Shown: piece by piece, positions 20,905-31,500 of the stretch
Layout: every line of letters begins with the position of its first letter
How positions within the stretch are numbered: the first letter of the stretch is position 1
Source of the DNA: Chlorokybus atmophyticus
Taxonomy: Eukaryota; Streptophyta; Chlorokybophyceae; Chlorokybales; Chlorokybaceae
Length of the DNA: 37,107 nucleotides
Reading direction: 5' to 3'
Assembly (NCBI GenBank): GCA_009103225.1
Contig: RHPI01000671.1
Coordinates: 511,918-549,024, forward strand
Notes under the pieces: generated by a model
What the model saw: the letters and a program-made list of their open reading frames with translations, nothing else
What the model was told of the DNA's origin: nothing
The model's database searches: none
Program-made: the position numbers and the translations under genes

Positions 20905-21073
20905 GTGAGCAAGAAGGGGGCTTAATCACAGGGTGATGCCCCTACGCTCTGCATACAAAGACAGAATGAGCAAGCAGAGGGCTTATTCACGAGGATGCCT
21001 CTGCATTCAGCATGAGCTCAGACCCGAATCGGGAATGAGAAAACAGAGGGCTAAATCTAGAAGATGCCTCTGT
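20905..21073 (+). repeat. three dispersed hairpin elements in a row
   Basis: Copies at about 20905-20945, 20964-21005 and 21033-21073 share GAGCAAG (or GAGAAAA), AGAGGGCTTA, a short loop and GATGCCTCTG or GATGCCCCTA. The middle copy has a perfect GCAGAGG/CCTCTGC stem. Spacing is irregular (about 60-70 bp). Confidence 0.7.
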
Positions 21074-21306
21074 GTTCAGCTTGAATTAATATATACACTT
21101 ACACATGAGGTTGGCCCTACGCTGCGAGAACGATAGATTCTGCACAGGCATGGTGAGGTAGCAGAGGCTCCTGCAAACACAACAGCAGCAGATGTTAACG
21201 AGAGCAATACTTGCAACTTTTGCTATTGTACAAGCAGTGTCCATGCGTGTTCCAACCTGCAAAGCTGGTAGTCGTGAAGTGAACAACCTCGAGGTTGCTG
21301 TCACAG

Positions 21307-24300
21307 CTACCTCTGCTGCTGCGGCTGCTGTTGCTGCTGTGTTTCCTCATGCTCCCGCCGCTGCTTTCGCTGCTCCTTTCCCTGCTGAGCCATTCGCTTT
21401 ATCTGTTGGCGCTTCTCCTCCTTCTTCCGCTTCAGCTGCTTACGCAGCTGCTCCTGCTGCTCAAGGGTCTCCTGTGCAGCTATCATCTCCTGCTCACGCT
21501 GATATGCAGCTTGATGTGCCAGCTTCTTGCCCTCCCGACGACTGCTGATTTGTTCCAGTCGTTCCAATTTCTGCAACCTGCTTGGCCTTGCTTTGCCGAA
21601 CTCAAACTTTGAACGATCTAGGAGGTGTGCTTGCTGTTTAACAAGCAAGGTCCGTTCATAAGTCTTGGCAGCCGACACAAGCAAATCGAACTGATCAGCA
21701 TTCCAATCTTGGTTGCAAGGACCCTTGGGCACGCCAATGCGCACTACTTTCCTGAGTCCCTGGAGAAACAGTTGTAGTTCAAGGGCCTTAGGCACCAGCT
21801 CAACGCAGGTGTTTGCCACCCCGCACAATTGTGCAAACTGCGCGTGATATTCGTCCACGGTGCGCTCCCCCTGTTGCACACGATGCAGCTTCTAGAAAGC
21901 ACCGGAAGGCGTGTTGTCCCTTTGCAAAGCAGCTCGCTGTTGGCGGCGTGACGGGCGGCGTCTGCGTTTCTTGGGGTCACTGGTGTTACTGGTTGCTGCG
22001 GTGCTGATGTCAATTGACATATCACTGATAGCATCAGCCTCCTCCTCAACAGCGACATCAACCTGCATAGCGCCAGCCTCCTGCTGGCTCCTGGCCTCAG
22101 CCTCCTGCCTTTGCTGGTCTTTAGCCTCGTTGGCCTTAGCCTCGGCCTCCTGCCTCTGCTTGGCCTCGGCCTCCTCCTGCTTGGCCTTAGCATTGGCCTC
22201 ATCCTGCTTGGCCTTGGCCTCCTCCTGCTGCTGCTTGGCCTCGGCCTCCAGCCTCTGCTTGGCCTTGGCATTGGCCTCATCCTGCTTGGCCTTGGCCTCC
22301 GCCTCCTGCCTCTGCTTGGCCTCGGCCTCCTCCTGCCGCTGCTTGGCATTGTCCTCATCCAGCTTGGCCTTGGCCTCCGCCTCCTGCCGCTGCTTGGCCT
22401 CCTGCTTGGCCTCCTGCTTGGCCTGCTTGGCCTCGGCATCAGCTTGCTACTTGGGCTGGGGCTCGGCTTGCTGCTTGGGCTGGGGCTGGGGCTGCGGCTC
22501 GGGCTGGGGCTGGGCTTGCTGCTGGGGCTGGGGCTGGAGCTGGGGCTCGGCTTGCTGCTTGGGCTGGGGCTGGGGCTGCGGCTCGGGCTGGGGCTGGGCT
22601 TGCTGCTGGGGCTGGGGCTGGAGCTGGGGCTGGGCTTGCTGCTTGGGCTGGGGCTGGGGCTGCGGCTCGGGCTGGGGCTGGGCTTGCTGCTGGGGCTGGG
22701 GCTGGGGCTCGGCATCTGCAGGGTACATGCAGCGCAGGACTTCTGGTGGCATGTCGCTGCGCTGCCAAGAGAGTATACCATTTGCATCACCAACAGACAT
22801 GTAATGCGCGCTGGGCTTGCTTGGATCCGTGTTGCCAATGATTATATGGCCAGCCACATCGATAACATCCTCGCCAATCACCACTACAGGTTTGACGGAA
22901 TGCTTCTCTCCCTTGGCATCCACTGTGTAGTACCTCCCGTCATCGCCTTCGATGAGGCCGCCCTTGTGCTCTGCTTCCCAGCAGTACTGCTTCTCGTCGG
23001 CAACCTCAGTGAGCTGCACAGTACCGATGTGAATGCCAAGAGCGTGCGCCATGATCGCCACTTGCAGTTGATCGGCATAAACGCTCTCTTCAGCGATCAC
23101 TTTCTGCAGAGCCTCTACAGCGTTGTCTTCATCTTGCTTAGTCTTGAGTTGCTTTTTGTTAAGTGCCCTGGTTACGCCATATTTCCTGGCCATCTTTTTG
23201 TAATCCTAGCCCATGTCACCACAGGCCCCGTAGTTGCGATACTCCAGCAACCAATAAAGGTTGACCTGCTCAGCACAGATCTTCCGAAGCTTTTGCGCTT
23301 GCTCTCTTGTTGGCAGCTGTTTGCCATTGTCCAGCACAATGCTTCGCCAGAAAGACCCGTTGTCCGCTGCGTTCGCGCGTGTCAAGCACGCAGCGTTCAC
23401 GCGAGGGCGCGACTGGGCAAGGCAGGCATAGAAGCAATTCCCATCTGCATAGGCATCGAAAAGCCGAAGCCGGTGTTTATCATGCAACAGCCCAACCAGC
23501 TCTAACTCGCCCTCCGTTTCTGCTGGAGGTAGACCGTCTTCTGGTTCAACAGCAGAAGCAGAGGTACCGGCTTCAGGTCGAGGCCCTTCCTGCATTTGTG
23601 CAGTCTGGGACTTGCGTGGGGCCTCAGCTTTCTGCTGGGCCTCCGCGTCGGCTTGCTGCTTGGCCTCAGCATCCGCTTGCTGCTTGGCCTCCGCGTCAGC
23701 TTGCTGCTTGGCTTGGGCCTCCACTTGCTGCTTGGGCGCCTCTGTTTCGTAGTCAAGACCGTATTCCCCGATGTCGATGCCCATAGCAGCTGCCTCTGGA
23801 TCACATAGCCTTAGCTCTTCCTCCACATACTGCCGTAGCTTGAGCCTCCATTCTCGATTGAGGGAAGCCAAGTCTGGTTTGCGCAGCGCTTTCTTGATAA
23901 AGACCACCAGCTCACCCCATGACATGAGGTTCTTGCTCTTCGCCTTCGCTTTCCTCCAGTCAGAGAATTTCTTTCCCCACTTTGTCTTCGTTTCTTCATG
24001 GATGTCATTATCGGTAACAACATCTTCAAGGCCAAAATGCCCGAGGTCCATACCCCTAGCAGCTGCCTCCGGATCACAAAGCCTGAGCTGGTCCTCCACG
24101 AACTTCCGTAGGCAGATCTGCAAGTTCTTGTCGAGCTCAAGCAAGCGAGGATCTTCATTCAGGTTCTTCTGCATTACTTCAACCACGACATCCCAACTGT
24201 ATTCTGTGGACATCTTCGCCTTCCCAGCCTTCTCCTCCTCCCTTAGTTTCCGCCAATTATTGAACCCCTCCAGCAACTGAGCCTTTGTGGTGTCAAAAAG

Positions 24301-24587
24301 GTCTGCAATAGACAGTGTTATTGCAACAATGGTGGCAAACAACCGCAGTGAGCATGCGTTAGTATGGTCAGCTGGAACAGCGCTACATTACTTGATTTCT
24401 TGCAGGGTTTCTGCAGGACAGCTTCCTTCTTAGCAGGTTCCTTCTTGTGCGCTGGACCCTTGTGCTTCTTGTCTGTGTGCATGACCAGTGTTACCACATG
24501 TTAACAATAATCATGCTGAACAAGCATACATTACTTATTACCTGCAGGCTTAAACTGGCCAAGGGGAACGAGCTTTCGCTTGGACAT
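21307..24587 (-). CDS. OTU protease / coiled-coil / gag-like protein with three in-frame UAG
   Basis: Exons 24587-24542 (start MSKRKLVPLG), 24472-24392 and 24302-21311 agree in phase; small exons may follow near 21240-21100. Exon 3 is one frame of about 997 codons with UAG at 23208, 22449 and 21894 (first base, minus strand) and no other stop or frame shift. It encodes two diverged copies of a domain of about 80 residues (RLCDPEAAARGMDLGHFGLE, RLCDPEAAAMGIDIGEYGL). An AEAKQQAD coil follows, then an OTU cysteine protease domain with Asp/Cys in ADGNCFYACL and probable His in SAHYMSVG. PQ-rich repeats and a long charged coil lead to a KKRRRPSRRQQR basic stretch. Last comes a retrotransposon gag-like domain (ERTVDEYHAQFAQL, LQLFLQGL). 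OTU enzymes cleave ubiquitin-type modifiers. It may be a domesticated gag, a retroelement fragment or a decayed gene; the UAG codons are discussed in the findings. Confidence 0.65.
22450..22720 (-). repeat. PQ/QA-rich coding minisatellite
   Basis: A CAGCCCCAG/CAAGC-type minisatellite encodes repeated PQPQPKQQAEPQ units in the OTU/gag-like protein. Three nearly identical blocks of about 57-110 bp can be seen, so copy number is probably variable. Confidence 0.8.
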
Positions 24588-24734
24588 GATGAACGACCTG
24601 AGGAAAGCCTCACAGCCAAAAACAAGCACACATAGTTGAGCAACATGAGCATGCACACACACACACGGCTGCCTATTTGAGCATGCAGACAAGCCTGAGC
24701 ATGCACACTTTAGCCTCAGCCACAATGAAAACTA

Positions 24735-26927
24735 TAAAACAGCTTGAAAACTGAGCAAGAGGTGGTCTTACGCACGAGGCCGCCCCTCTGGTTAGCATCA
24801 AGTGGTGGCTAACAAGAGTGCATGCTCAAATAAAACAGCTTGAAAACTGAGCAAGAGGTGGTCTTACGCACGAGGCCGCCCCTCTGGTTAGCATCAAGTG
24901 GTGGCTAACAAGAGTGCATGCTCAAATAAAACAGCTTGAAAACTGAGCAAGAGGTGGTCTTACGCACGAGGCCGCCCCTCTGGTTAGCATCAAGTGGTGG
25001 CTAACAAGAGTGCATGCTCAAATAAAACAGCTTGAAAACTGAGCAAGAGGTGGTCTTACGCACGAGGCCGCCCCTCTGGTTAGCATCAAGTGGTGGCTAA
25101 CAAGAGTGCATGCTCAAATAAAACAGCTTGAAAACTGAGCAAGAGGTGGTCTTACGCACGAGGCCGCCCCTCTGGTTAGCATCAAGTGGTGGCTAACAAG
25201 AGTGCATGCTCAAATAAAACAGCTTGAAAACTGAGCAAGAGGTGGTCTTACGCACGAGGCCGCCCCTCTGGTTAGCATCAAGTGGTGGCTAACAAGAGTG
25301 CATGCTCAAATAAAACAGCTTGAAAACTGAGCAAGAGGTGGTCTTACGCACGAGGCCGCCCCTCTGGTTAGCATCAAGTGGTGGCTAACAAGAGTGCATG
25401 CTCAAATAAAACAGCTTGAAAACTGAGCAAGAGGTGGTCTTACGCACGAGGCCGCCCCTCTGGTTAGCATCAAGTGGTGGCTAACAAGAGTGCATGCTCA
25501 AATAAAACAGCTTGAAAACTGAGCAAGAGGTGGTCTTACGCACGAGGCCGCCCCTCTGGTTAGCATCAAGTGGTGGCTAACAAGAGTGCATGCTCAAATA
25601 AAACAGCTTGAAAACTGAGCAAGAGGTGGTCTTACGCACGAGGCCGCCCCTCTGGTTAGCATCAAGTGGTGGCTAACAAGAGTGCATGCTCAAATAAAAC
25701 AGCTTGAAAACTGAGCAAGAGGTGGTCTTACGCACGAGGCCGCCCCTCTGGTTAGCATCAAGTGGTGGCTAACAAGAGTGCATGCTCAAATAAAACAGCT
25801 TGAAAACTGAGCAAGAGGTGGTCTTACGCACGAGGCCGCCCCTCTGGTTAGCATCAAGTGGTGGCTAACAAGAGTGCATGCTCAAATAAAACAGCTTGAA
25901 AACTGAGCAAGAGGTGGTCTTACGCACGAGGCCGCCCCTCTGGTTAGCATCAAGTGGTGGCTAACAAGAGTGCATGCTCAAATAAAACAGCTTGAAAACT
26001 GAGCAAGAGGTGGTCTTACGCACGAGGCCGCCCCTCTGGTTAGCATCAAGTGGTGGCTAACAAGAGTGCATGCTCAAATAAAACAGCTTGAAAACTGAGC
26101 AAGAGGTGGTCTTACGCACGAGGCCGCCCCTCTGGTTAGCATCAAGTGGTGGCTAACAAGAGTGCATGCTCAAATAAAACAGCTTGAAAACTGAGCAAGA
26201 GGTGGTCTTACGCACGAGGCCGCCCCTCTGGTTAGCATCAAGTGGTGGCTAACAAGAGTGCATGCTCAAATAAAACAGCTTGAAAACTGAGCAAGAGGTG
26301 GTCTTACGCACGAGGCCGCCCCTCTGGTTAGCATCAAGTGGTGGCTAACAAGAGTGCATGCTCAAATAAAACAGCTTGAAAACTGAGCAAGAGGTGGTCT
26401 TACGCACGAGGCCGCCCCTCTGGTTAGCATCAAGTGGTGGCTAACAAGAGTGCATGCTCAAATAAAACAGCTTGAAAACTGAGCAAGAGGTGGTCTTACG
26501 CACGAGGCCGCCCCTCTGGTTAGCATCAAGTGGTGGCTAACAAGAGTGCATGCTCAAATAAAACAGCTTGAAAACTGAGCAAGAGGTGGTCTTACGCACG
26601 AGGCCGCCCCTCTGGTTAGCATCAAGTGGTGGCTAACAAGAGTGCATGCTCAAATAAAACAGCTTAAAAACTGAGCAAGAGGTGGTCTTACGCACGAGGC
26701 CGCCCCTCTGGTTAGTATCAAGTGGTGGCTAACAAGAGTGCATGCTCAAATAAAACAGCTTAAAAACTGAGCAAGAGGTGGTCTTACGCACGAGGCCGCC
26801 CCTCTGGTTAGCATCAAGTGGTGGCTAACAAGAGTGCATGCTCAAATAAAACAGCTTAAAAACTGAGCAAGAGGTGGTCTTACGCACGAGGCCGCCCCTC
26901 TGGTTAGCATTAAGTGGTGGCTAACAA
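24735..26927. repeat. 96-bp satellite, 23 copies
   Basis: Units start TAAAACAGCTTGAAAACTG at 24735 and repeat every 96 bp exactly, up to a last, shortened unit at 26847-26927. Nearly all copies are identical; only the last few change GCTTGAAAA to GCTTAAAAA or carry single substitutions. Each unit contains two potential stem-loops: GAGGTGG, a loop with CTTACGCACGAGG, and CCGCCCCTC; then GTTAGC...GCTAAC. The first is the dispersed hairpin seen upstream at 19871-21073. There is no ORF. High identity implies recent expansion or ongoing homogenisation. Confidence 0.97.
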
Positions 26928-27302
26928 CATAGACAACATGCACTTTTGATAGTTAGCGAAATGATCAAACGGGCATGCATGCAAACAAAGACAAGCACGG
27001 CATGTGCTGCACCTTGTTGGAAGCAGTGCCAAAACCCTCCAGCAAGCCCACCCGAAGCTGCAAGAAACCACCTCGCCAGGGTTCTCGGACCCAATGAAGT
27101 AACTACAACAACCAAGCGAAAACACAACACTTGCACTTCAGCATTGAAGCCAACGCCGCCGCCGACCTCGCCAACAACGCCGCCCTTGCCGCCCAGCCTT
27201 GCCAGTTGCAAGTTGTCTGCTCGATCGCGACACCAAAACCCTAAGCAAATCAGTAATGGTCCATCAGTGATGGGCTATCACCTTTGACGCCATAGCCGGC
27301 AT
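26928..27302. other. flank of the satellite, no gene recognised
   Basis: C-rich sequence with CGCCGCCGACCTCG-like motifs between the satellite and the first telomere-like tract. ORFs here are Pro/Thr-rich with no family resemblance or splice support. Confidence 0.5.
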
Positions 27303-27320
27303 CCCTAACCCTAACCCTAA
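27303..27320 (+). repeat. interstitial telomere-like repeat (CCCTAA)3
   Basis: Three perfect CCCTAA units, which is TTAGGG on the other strand. Too short to be a telomere; it may mark an old end, a subtelomeric block or a repair scar. Confidence 0.85.
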
Positions 27321-27582
27321 TGTTTTTGTAAGTTGTTGTAGTTTGCAAGGTTGGTGGCGGGGAGGTTGTTGTGGTCGGCGGCGAGGTTGTCTTGGTCGGC
27401 CGCGGCAGCGTCTTTAGTTATAAAGGTTGTGGGCGGCGTGGTCGGTGGCGAGGTGCTTGAGGTTGGCGGCGACGGCGGCAGCCATCCTTGGTTGATGCAG
27501 AGCTACTTAGGCAGATACGTGCAAGCCTGCCTGCATGCATGTTTTGTTTGTGCGCGTGCGTGTGTGTATGTGTGCTGGTCAT

Positions 27583-27895
27583 TCACTGGGGCGGCATGTA
27601 AGCCCTCAGTGTCCTGCCTTGTGGTTTCCGTTATTTGCATGTGTTGGTGATTCACTGGGGCGGCATGTAAGCCCTCAGTGACCTGCCTTGTGGTTTTGTT
27701 TCTGTGATTCTGTTGGTGATTCACTAGGGCGGTCTGTAAGATCTCAGTGACCTGCCTTGTTTTTGTGTTTCTGTGCATGTGTGCTGGTGAGTCGCTGGGG
27801 CGGTCTGTAAGACCTCAGTGTCCTGCCTTGTGGTTTTTCTGTGAATGTGTTGGTGAGGAGCTGGGACGGTCTGTAAGACCTCAGACGGGCCCTGT
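27583..27895 (-). repeat. hairpin repeat array, five copies
   Basis: Five copies, about 66 bp apart, of TTCACTGGGGCGGCATGTAA with GCCCTCAGTG following, and then CCTGCCTTGTGG-like spacers. Read on the minus strand they match the array at 15970-16250, including the ACAAGGCAGG spacer. In each, CACTGGGGC can pair with GCCCTCAGTG. Confidence 0.85.
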
Positions 27896-27946
27896 GGTGT
27901 GGACTGGGTGAATGTTTTTGTGACTCTGTTTCGCCATATGTTATAA

Positions 27947-27960
27947 CCCTAACCCTAACC
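27947..27960 (+). repeat. interstitial telomere-like repeat (CCCTAA)2
   Basis: Two CCCTAA units plus CC, in the same orientation and followed by the same GGCGGC-rich sequence as the tract at 27303. Confidence 0.75.
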
Positions 27961-28125
27961 GCCCGGACATGTTGTTGTAGGTTGTGGCCGGGAGGCGGCG
28001 AGGTTGCCGTGGTTGGCGGCGAAGTCTTTGAGGTCGGTGGCGACGGCGCCAGCGATCTTGAGTTCCTAGCAAGAAACTCAGGCAGATATGTCGCATGCAG
28101 ATTTTAGTCAAGGTCGGCGGCGGCG

Positions 28126-28130
28126 GCGCC
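28126..28130. repeat. target-site duplication, left copy (GCGCC)
   Basis: GCGCC lies directly outside the left LTR of the copia element and recurs at 33036-33040 outside the right LTR. Confidence 0.9.
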
Positions 28131-28554
28131 TGTTGAAGGACTAGCATGCACATGTAGTTGAGGCAAGCATGGATGCACAGAGACAGAGCTACCGCCACCA
28201 GAGCATACACAAGTCACATCACATTCATCTATTACAAGTTGTCCGCTGGTTCTTATAGCAGCCAGTTACACACACGTCTACGTTTGCAAGCACTGCGTAA
28301 GCTATACTCAGCCTTTTGACGCGCTCTAAGCTGCGTTGTCTTCCTTACAACTAGAGCTTTCCAACAAAATCTTACACGCCCAATATGAGTAAGTATACGC
28401 GGAGATACGAAGCAATTAGTAAGGCTCCAGTCTGGAGTCCGGAGTCTGGTCCGACGATGCCATCTTGCTAAGTCCGGACCTAGTGCTCGTCCTTACGACC
28501 TTCTACTCCTGTGTGGAGGGTCGATGCTGATCGTATGTAGGAATACTCTCAACA
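28131..28554 (-). repeat. copia 3' LTR
   Basis: 424 bp, bounded by TGTTGA...TCAACA, a perfect 6-bp inverted end. It is about 98% identical to 32612-33035. Confidence 0.97.
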
Positions 28555-28566
28555 CTCCCACGCGAG
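28555..28566 (-). other. copia polypurine tract
   Basis: On the minus strand CGTGGGAG directly precedes the TGTTGA start of the 3' LTR. It is short but correctly placed. Confidence 0.6.
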
Positions 28567-28596
28567 CAGCTTGACCTCCAACGCTTGCTCCTGTAG

Positions 28597-31500
28597 TCAA
28601 ACACAGATGCCAAGTCCTGCACAACAAGTCTTGAACTTGAGTGGTGACAATGGCTTTGTCATGAAGTCCGCCAGCATGCCCTCAGTGTTGCAGTACTGGA
28701 ACTCCACCTCCTTCCTTGTGACTCTGTCACGCACAAAATGATGCATGACATCAATGTGCTTCGTCCTTGCTGAGGCAATAGGGTGCTTCAACAACTTGAT
28801 GGCTCCTTGGTTGTCACAGTTGATGACGATGCACGCCATGGGGTGCTCCAAGTCTGCCATGAGCTTGCGAAGCCAGAGTGCCTCCTTCACTGCTGCTGCC
28901 GCTGCCATGTACTCAGCCTCTGATGTAGATGCTGCTGTTGTTGGCTGCAGCCTGCTGTTCCAGCTCACCACGCCTCCGTTCAGCTTGAAGACGTAGCCTG
29001 TAGTGGACCTCCTGCTGTTGAGGTCACCAGCAAAGTCCGAGTCGCAGTAGCCCTCCAACTCAGTGCTCCCGCTCCCAAACTTGATGCCAACTGTTGCGCT
29101 CCCAGCAACATAGCGTAGTACTCCCTTTGCTGCTCTCCAGTGCTCCATGCTCGGTGCAGACATGTAGCGAGCAAGTACTCCCACAGCATGTGCAACATCG
29201 GGACGTGTGCACACTGCCAGATAGAGCATGCTGCCTACCAGCTCACCATATGGATACTGAGCCTTGTCGAGTACCTCCTCATCCTTTGCCTTGATGAGGG
29301 CAGTGCCAAGTGCCAACGGTGTGGTCTTGGTCTTCGCTTCAGTGAGCCCAAACTTGGTGACGAGTCTTCTCACCATCTGCTCCTGACTGATCTTGATTGT
29401 GCGAGCCGCCCTGTCGCGCTCAATCACCATGCCAAGGAACCACTTGGCCTCTCCAAGATCACGAACTGAGAATGCTTGCTGTAGAGCAAGTTTCGTCTCC
29501 TGCAGGTGGTGCACCTGCCTGGCGGTGATGATGATATCATCAACATACACGAGCAGCCAGACCTTGTTGTCTGCATGGATGAAGAGCCCAGGGTCTGCAG
29601 AGGATGCGGTGAAGCCAAGTGCCTCCAGCTCCTTGGTGAGCTTGATGTGCCACATACGCGGTGCCTGTCGCAGCCCGTACAGTGCCTTGATCAGCTTGCA
29701 CGCTGTGCCTCTCTCCCCTTCTTCATATCCAGGTGGTTGCTCGATGAAGATCTCCTCCTCCAGCTCTCCGTAGAGGAAGGCAGTCTTCACATCCAGGTGA
29801 TGCAGCTCTAGGTCTTCAGCAGCAACCATAGCTAGCAGTGCACGGAAGGTGGTATGCTTACTTGCAGGTGCAAACACTTCGTTGAAGTCCACACCTTCCT
29901 GCTGCAAGAAGCCCTTTGCCACCAGTCTTGCCTTGTAGCGCTCAATGTTGCCCTGACCATCACGCTTCACCTTGAAGACCCATTTCACTGGAATGGTCTT
30001 CACTCCTTGCGGTAACTGCTCCAGTGACCAAGTGTTGTTGGCATGGAGTGACGCAATCTCCTCGTCCATAGCACGCTGCCATTGCTCCGCATCTGGTGCT
30101 AACAATGCCTCCTCGTAGGTGCTTGGCTCCTCATTCTGCACACTGGCGACGTGTGCCTTGTGTAGGAAGTCAGGTGCCTTTCTCTCCCTCACTGGGTATC
30201 TCCGAGCTGCGTGCTCCTGCTGCAGGTGCGACTGCTTGTCTGCTACAGTAGAGTCCTGCTCACCCTTATCGTCGATGATGGCCTTGCCTGTAGCCTCCAC
30301 TGTTTCAGGATGCTCCGGCTGTGCTTCATCTTCAGGAAAGAAGCCTGCTTCTGGTTGTGATAATCCCTCGTGGAAAACCACCTCTCTGCTCACGATGATC
30401 TTCTGAGTGTCCTCGAGCAAGATCCTGTAAGCCTTGGAACCCGGTTCATAGCCAACGAAGATGCCCTTCTTGCTGACCGGCTCCAGCTTGTGCCTGAGCT
30501 GTTTAGGCACTAGTGCATATGCCGTGCATCCAAACACACGCATACCACTCACATCTGGTGTGGCTCCATAGAAGTGCTCCCACGGAGTCTTCTGCTCTGA
30601 GCTCACCGGAGACCTGTTGCGGATGTAGTTGGCAGTGAGTACCGCCTCCTTCCACATACTGTCATCCATCTTTGTGTCGTTGAGCATGGCTCGAACACGC
30701 TCCAAGAGTGTCCTGTTGAGGCGTTCAGCTGCTCCATTCTGCTGCGGGGTGTAGGGTGCCGTTGTCTCGTGGCGTATGCCCTTGCTGGCGAAGAACTCCT
30801 TCAACTCCTTGTTGATGTACTCCCCTCCTCGATCACTCCTCATTGCCTTCATCTTGTTGCCAGACTGGGTCTCCAACAAGGCCACGACTGTGCGCACAGC
30901 TCCAGCAACTTCTGACTTGAGCGTCAATGGAAAGATGATGGACAGCTTGCTGTAGTCGTCGAGGAATGTAGCAAAGTACCTGGCCCCTCCCTTCGCCACA
31001 ATGCGCATAGGGCCACAAACATCCATGTGCACAAGCTCGCAAGGATGCTGACTGCTAGAAGAGGATGATGGGAATGGCATAGCATGCTGCTTTGCAACCA
31101 GGCATGGTTCACAAAGTGCACCTGATGCATTCTTGAGTTCTTCTGTGCTGAGATGGATGCCCTTGACCATCTTCTCAGCGACAAGGCGAGTGAGGTTGAC
31201 GTAGCTGAGATGCCCGAACCTTCGATGCCACAATGTTGGCGACTCCTTGTCCTTCACCACCATGGCTTGAATGTCTCTGTCTTGAGGCTGCTCCACGTGG
31301 TAGAGCCCTCCCGGATCAGCGATTCCAACCATGTGCACGACCCCATCAAGGATGACTGAGCAGCCACCCTTCCGAAATAGGATCTCCGCGCCTAAGCGCT
31401 CCGCAACCCTCACAGAGAATAGACTCGCAATAGCCTTAGGAACATGCAGGACGTTGCGTAACAACACCTCGCGTAGTGTGTTACCAACCTTGCACTGGAG

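Larger units (their letters stand above)
19789..21310. other. repeat-rich non-coding region
   Basis: Between the 3' ends of the convergent methyltransferase and OTU/gag-like genes. It holds the foldback repeat, four dispersed hairpin elements, CGGGTGGGTGGG-type G-rich motifs at about 20168 and 20328, and possible terminal exons of the OTU/gag gene near 21240-21100. No other gene was recognised. Confidence 0.55.
27345..28125. repeat. duplicated block: telomere tract, GGCGGCG-rich stretch, hairpin array
   Basis: After each telomere-like tract comes GTTGTTGTAG, then GGCGGCGAGGTTG, CGGCGACGGCG and GCAGATA(C/T)GT in the same order (27330-27530 and 27962-28105). A related third stretch follows the copia element (33041-33115: CGTCGTCGGCGGCGG, CAGATACGTGCATG). 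The copia element inserted into this last block. Confidence 0.65.

Noticed and set aside
21744-22838. Minus-strand Ser/Pro-repeat ORF (364 codons)
   Set aside because: It is another frame through the same minisatellite, out of phase with the conserved OTU and gag-like domains.
22111-23505. Long + strand ORF rich in Leu/Gly (464 codons)
   Set aside because: It is the antisense shadow of the PQ/QA-rich repeats and OTU region; its composition follows from the minisatellite.
9848-24587. Gag-like domain at 21.3-21.9 kb as the missing gag of the gypsy pol at 6.9-9.8 kb
   Set aside because: The gag-like gene has spliced exons and an OTU domain, no copy of the gypsy LTR lies near it, and another gene set lies between. 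The link cannot be supported.
24735-26927. CRISPR-like array
   Set aside because: The 96-bp units are contiguous and identical throughout, with no variable spacers, in a eukaryotic context. It is a satellite.
26946-27287. Pro/Thr-rich + strand ORF
   Set aside because: Low-complexity C-rich sequence without splice sites or a recognisable family.
27503-27778. Minus-strand ORF with repeated TRQVTEGLHAAPVNHQH-like units
   Set aside because: It is a translation of the hairpin repeat array, with no independent coding signal.
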